DNA of 41,787 nucleotides, taken from contig CAZFVV010000041.1 of NCBI GenBank assembly GCA_964522165.1, forward strand, positions 1 to 41,787, given 5' to 3'. Under the pieces are notes generated by a model that was not told the DNA's origin, ran no database searches, and saw nothing but the letters and a program-made list of their open reading frames with translations. Every line of letters starts with the position of its first letter. Position 1 is the stretch's first letter. The DNA comes from JABWBP01 sp964522165 (GTDB lineage: Bacteria > Calditrichota > Calditrichia > RBG-13-44-9 > J075). This document shows positions 39,562 through 41,787 of the stretch, in pieces. The position numbers and the translations under genes were made by a program.

Positions 39562-41657
39562 ATATTCGCCATCTGGAATTTATCCACAAAGCGTTGTTTG
39601 AAATGCCGGCGCACCCCGGCGTGTTCCGGGAGGCGCAGGTGGGGGTCTTTTTCCACCAGGGCGAAGGCATCTTGCCGGGCGATTTGGATAATCTTCTGGT
39701 CGCTGACCAGGTCGGCGTATCTGAGGTCCGGCATCCCGTGCTGGCGGGTGCCGAAAAATTCCCCGCTCCCGCGCAGCCGCAGGTCTTCTTCCGCGATCAC
39801 GAACCCATCGTTGGTTTTGACCATTACTTCCATGCGCTCCCGGGCCACTTCGTTAATATCCGCCGGGGTGATCAAGATGCAATAGGATTGTTTTTCGCCC
39901 CGCCCCACCCGGCCGCGCAGCTGGTGCAACTGGCTCAGCCCGAAGCGGTCCGCGTGCTCGATGAGCATGACGGTGGCTTCCGGCACGTCCACCCCCACTT
40001 CGATCACCGTGGTGGCGATCAGCATTTGCGTCGCCCCGCTCTTGAAATTATCCATGATCCGCTCTTTCTCGGCCATTTTCAAGCGCCCGTGCAGCAGCTC
40101 CAGTCGAAAATCCGGGAAAACTTCTTTCTGCAAGAAGTGGTAAGCTTCCGTGGCCGCTTTCAAATCCAATTTTTCCGATTCGTCGACCAGGGGATAAACC
40201 ACGTAGGCGCGTTCCTGCTGCGCCAGGCGTTCGCGCATAAAAGCGAAGACTTTTTCCAGGCGGTCTTCGCTGCGCCAGAAGGTGCGGATTTCTTGCCGCC
40301 CCGGGGGCATTTCGTCGAGCACCGAGACGTTTAAATCGCCGTAGAGGGTCAGCGCCAGGGTGCGGGGAATGGGGGTGGCAGTCATCACTAACACGTGGGG
40401 GGTCTGGCCTTTGCGGATCAATTCGGAGCGCTGCACCACCCCGAAGCGGTGCTGCTCGTCGATCACCGCGAATCCTAAGTTGTGGAACTGCACCGCCTCC
40501 TGGATGAGCGCGTGGGTTCCCACCACTAAATCCACCTTTCCCTCGGCGATGCGCTGCTGAGCGGCTTTTTTGGCGCGCCCCGGCAGGCTGCCTAACAGCA
40601 GGGCGGTTTTGAGAGAGGGGTCTTTCAGCAGGCTGCGAATATTGAAAAAATGTTGCTGGGCGAGGATTTCCGTGGGCGCCATCAGCGCGGCCTGGTAGCC
40701 CGCGGCGATGGCCATTTGCATGGCTAACAGCGCCAGCACGGTTTTGCCGGAGCCGACGTCGCCCTGCACTAAGCGATTCATGGGCTGGCCGCCCGCTAAA
40801 TCCTGCCGGATTTCCTCCAACACCCGCGCCTGCGCCCCGGTAAGGGAAAAGGGGAGGGAGTGAATGAGCGGTTCTAACTGCGCCGGATCCACGGGGATGG
40901 GAATCCCCACCGCTGGGGAATAATAAAAATGTTTGCGCAGGGCGATGAGCAGTTGCAGGTAAAACAGCTCCTCGTATTTGAAGCGCCGCCAGACCTGCTG
41001 CAGCTTCTCGGTTGAATCCGGAAAGTGCATTTGCCGGTAGGCTTCCCGGCGGGAGATCAGGCGGTAGCGTTTTTGCAGGTAGTCCGGGAGGGTTTCCGGG
41101 ATTTCTTCGGCAAATTTTTGCAGCGCCTGGGAGATGATCCGGCGAAATGCGTAGTTGCTGACCCCGGCGTCTTTCAATTCCTGCCCGGAGGGGTAAATGG
41201 GGATCAACTGCCCGGTGTTCAACTGCTCTTTCTCTTCGCTGATGACGTCGAAATCCGGGTGCACCAACTGCCAATACTTGTAGCGGGACACTTTCCCGCT
41301 GAGGGCCACGGTTTGATTTTTCTGGAAAATCCGGTCGAAAATATCGGTCTGGTTGAACCACACCGCTTCCAACAGGCCGGTTCCGTCGTAAATGCGGATG
41401 ATCAGCCGCCGCTTCCCGAAACGCACCAGCTCCTTGCCCACCACTTCTCCCATCACCGTAACGGTTTCATCGGCGTTCAGGTCGCGGATATAACGAACGT
41501 CGCTGCGGTCTAAATACCGGCGGGGACGGAAATCCAGCAAATCCTCCAGGGTGTGGATTTCCACCCGCCGCAGCGATTCGGCGCGCCGCGGGCCTACCCC
41601 TTTCAAATACTCTACCGGGGTAAGCAGGGAATTTTGCCGGGTTTCGGAAGCGTTCAT
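39555..41657 (-). CDS. recG: ATP-dependent DNA helicase RecG
   Basis: 700 residues, full length. The N-terminal wedge/OB domain (YLKGVGPRRAESLRRVEIHT, TVMGEVVGKELVRFGKRRLI) is followed by a superfamily-2 helicase: Q-type region LTGAQARVLEEI, Walker A GDVGSGKT, APTEILAQQHF, DEQH-type box VIDEQHRFGV, MTATPIPRTLALTLYGD. The C-terminal half has ATTVIEVGVDVPEATVM and QLHQLRGRVGRGE. It remodels stalled forks and branched DNA. ATG at 41657 lacks a visible ribosome site. Its last residues run into a repeat, which supplies the stop codon. Confidence 0.97.
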   Translation of the reverse strand: MNASETRQNSLLTPVEYLKGVGPRRAESLRRVEIHTLEDLLDFRPRRYLDRSDVRYIRDLNADETVTVMGEVVGKELVRFGKRRLIIRIYDGTGLLEAVWFNQTDIFDRIFQKNQTVALSGKVSRYKYWQLVHPDFDVISEEKEQLNTGQLIPIYPSGQELKDAGVSNYAFRRIISQALQKFAEEIPETLPDYLQKRYRLISRREAYRQMHFPDSTEKLQQVWRRFKYEELFYLQLLIALRKHFYYSPAVGIPIPVDPAQLEPLIHSLPFSLTGAQARVLEEIRQDLAGGQPMNRLVQGDVGSGKTVLALLAMQMAIAAGYQAALMAPTEILAQQHFFNIRSLLKDPSLKTALLLGSLPGRAKKAAQQRIAEGKVDLVVGTHALIQEAVQFHNLGFAVIDEQHRFGVVQRSELIRKGQTPHVLVMTATPIPRTLALTLYGDLNVSVLDEMPPGRQEIRTFWRSEDRLEKVFAFMRERLAQQERAYVVYPLVDESEKLDLKAATEAYHFLQKEVFPDFRLELLHGRLKMAEKERIMDNFKSGATQMLIATTVIEVGVDVPEATVMLIEHADRFGLSQLHQLRGRVGRGEKQSYCILITPADINEVARERMEVMVKTNDGFVIAEEDLRLRGSGEFFGTRQHGMPDLRYADLVSDQKIIQIARQDAFALVEKDPHLRLPEHAGVRRHFKQRFVDKFQMANIA

Positions 41658-41787
41658 GCTAAAGTCATCGGTTGATTATGCTGAAGTGTTCAGGTGTTAT
41701 AGTGCGAAGGTATTCGCTTAGCCCTACTAAAACACTAGAGTGTGTTGACATTCAAAGTAACAGGGTCATGATTGCCCCGACAAGAAT
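41658..41787. other. Window edge, no gene seen
   Basis: 130 bp upstream of recG. It holds a small palindrome AACACTAGAGTGTGTT at 41731-41746 and nothing else that can be assigned. Confidence 0.4.

Noticed and set aside
41745..41773. TTGACA followed 17 bases later by ATGATT as a promoter leaving the window
   Set aside because: The -10 match is poor and no downstream gene can be seen.

Overview
The window reads as a piece of chromosome from an uncultivated Gram-negative (diderm) bacterium. It has outer-membrane beta-barrels, a complete tripartite RND efflux set, several lipoproteins with lipoboxes, and a membrane-bound lytic transglycosylase. The gene mix and the many intergenic palindromes would fit a lineage of the Bacteroidota/Calditrichota/KSB1 (FCB-like) type. 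That placement is an inference from style; there is no rRNA or tRNA gene to anchor it. All genes read in the standard bacterial code with ATG, GTG and TTG starts. No prophage, insertion sequence with a transposase, CRISPR array or reverse transcriptase gene was found.

Layout. 1-9.5 kb: a cut-off symporter fused to a solute-binding domain, a GH13 amylase-family enzyme, an OprP/OprO-like porin, a SulP anion transporter, an alpha/beta-hydrolase esterase and a PPK2 polyphosphate kinase. 9.6-16.2 kb: an RND efflux operon (adaptor, pump, outer-membrane factor) interrupted between pump and outer-membrane factor by a GxxExxY gene lying between 59-bp palindromes. 16.2-17.0 kb: a DUF4239 membrane protein followed by the clearest terminator. 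17.5-21.7 kb: four co-oriented envelope genes (CsgG-like protein, TPR lipoprotein, YfaP/DUF2135-like lipoprotein, beta-barrel) that may form one export or surface-assembly unit. 21.9-23.4 kb, minus strand: carA and a small unknown gene. 23.5-26.4 kb: a membrane-anchored NACHT NTPase ending in an FGE/C-type-lectin domain whose last part looks like a diversity-generating-retroelement variable region. 26.6-27.1 kb: a DUF559 nuclease-fold gene between palindromic repeats. 27.4-34.4 kb: dnaE, a DUF433/DUF5615 toxin-antitoxin pair, a lone nucleotidyltransferase, dtd, a PASTA protein and rpe. 34.4-41.7 kb, minus strand: a deoxyribosyltransferase-like protein, a universal stress protein, an MltD-like transglycosylase with LysM repeats, a MazF-type pair, a DUF2231 membrane protein and recG.

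Most gaps between genes are filled by palindromic or tandem-plus-inverted repeats of several unrelated families. The best candidates for something undescribed are the NACHT-lectin protein with DGR-like codon pattern, and the recurrence of small PD-(D/E)XK-type genes (GxxExxY, DUF559) each sandwiched between copies of its own palindrome.
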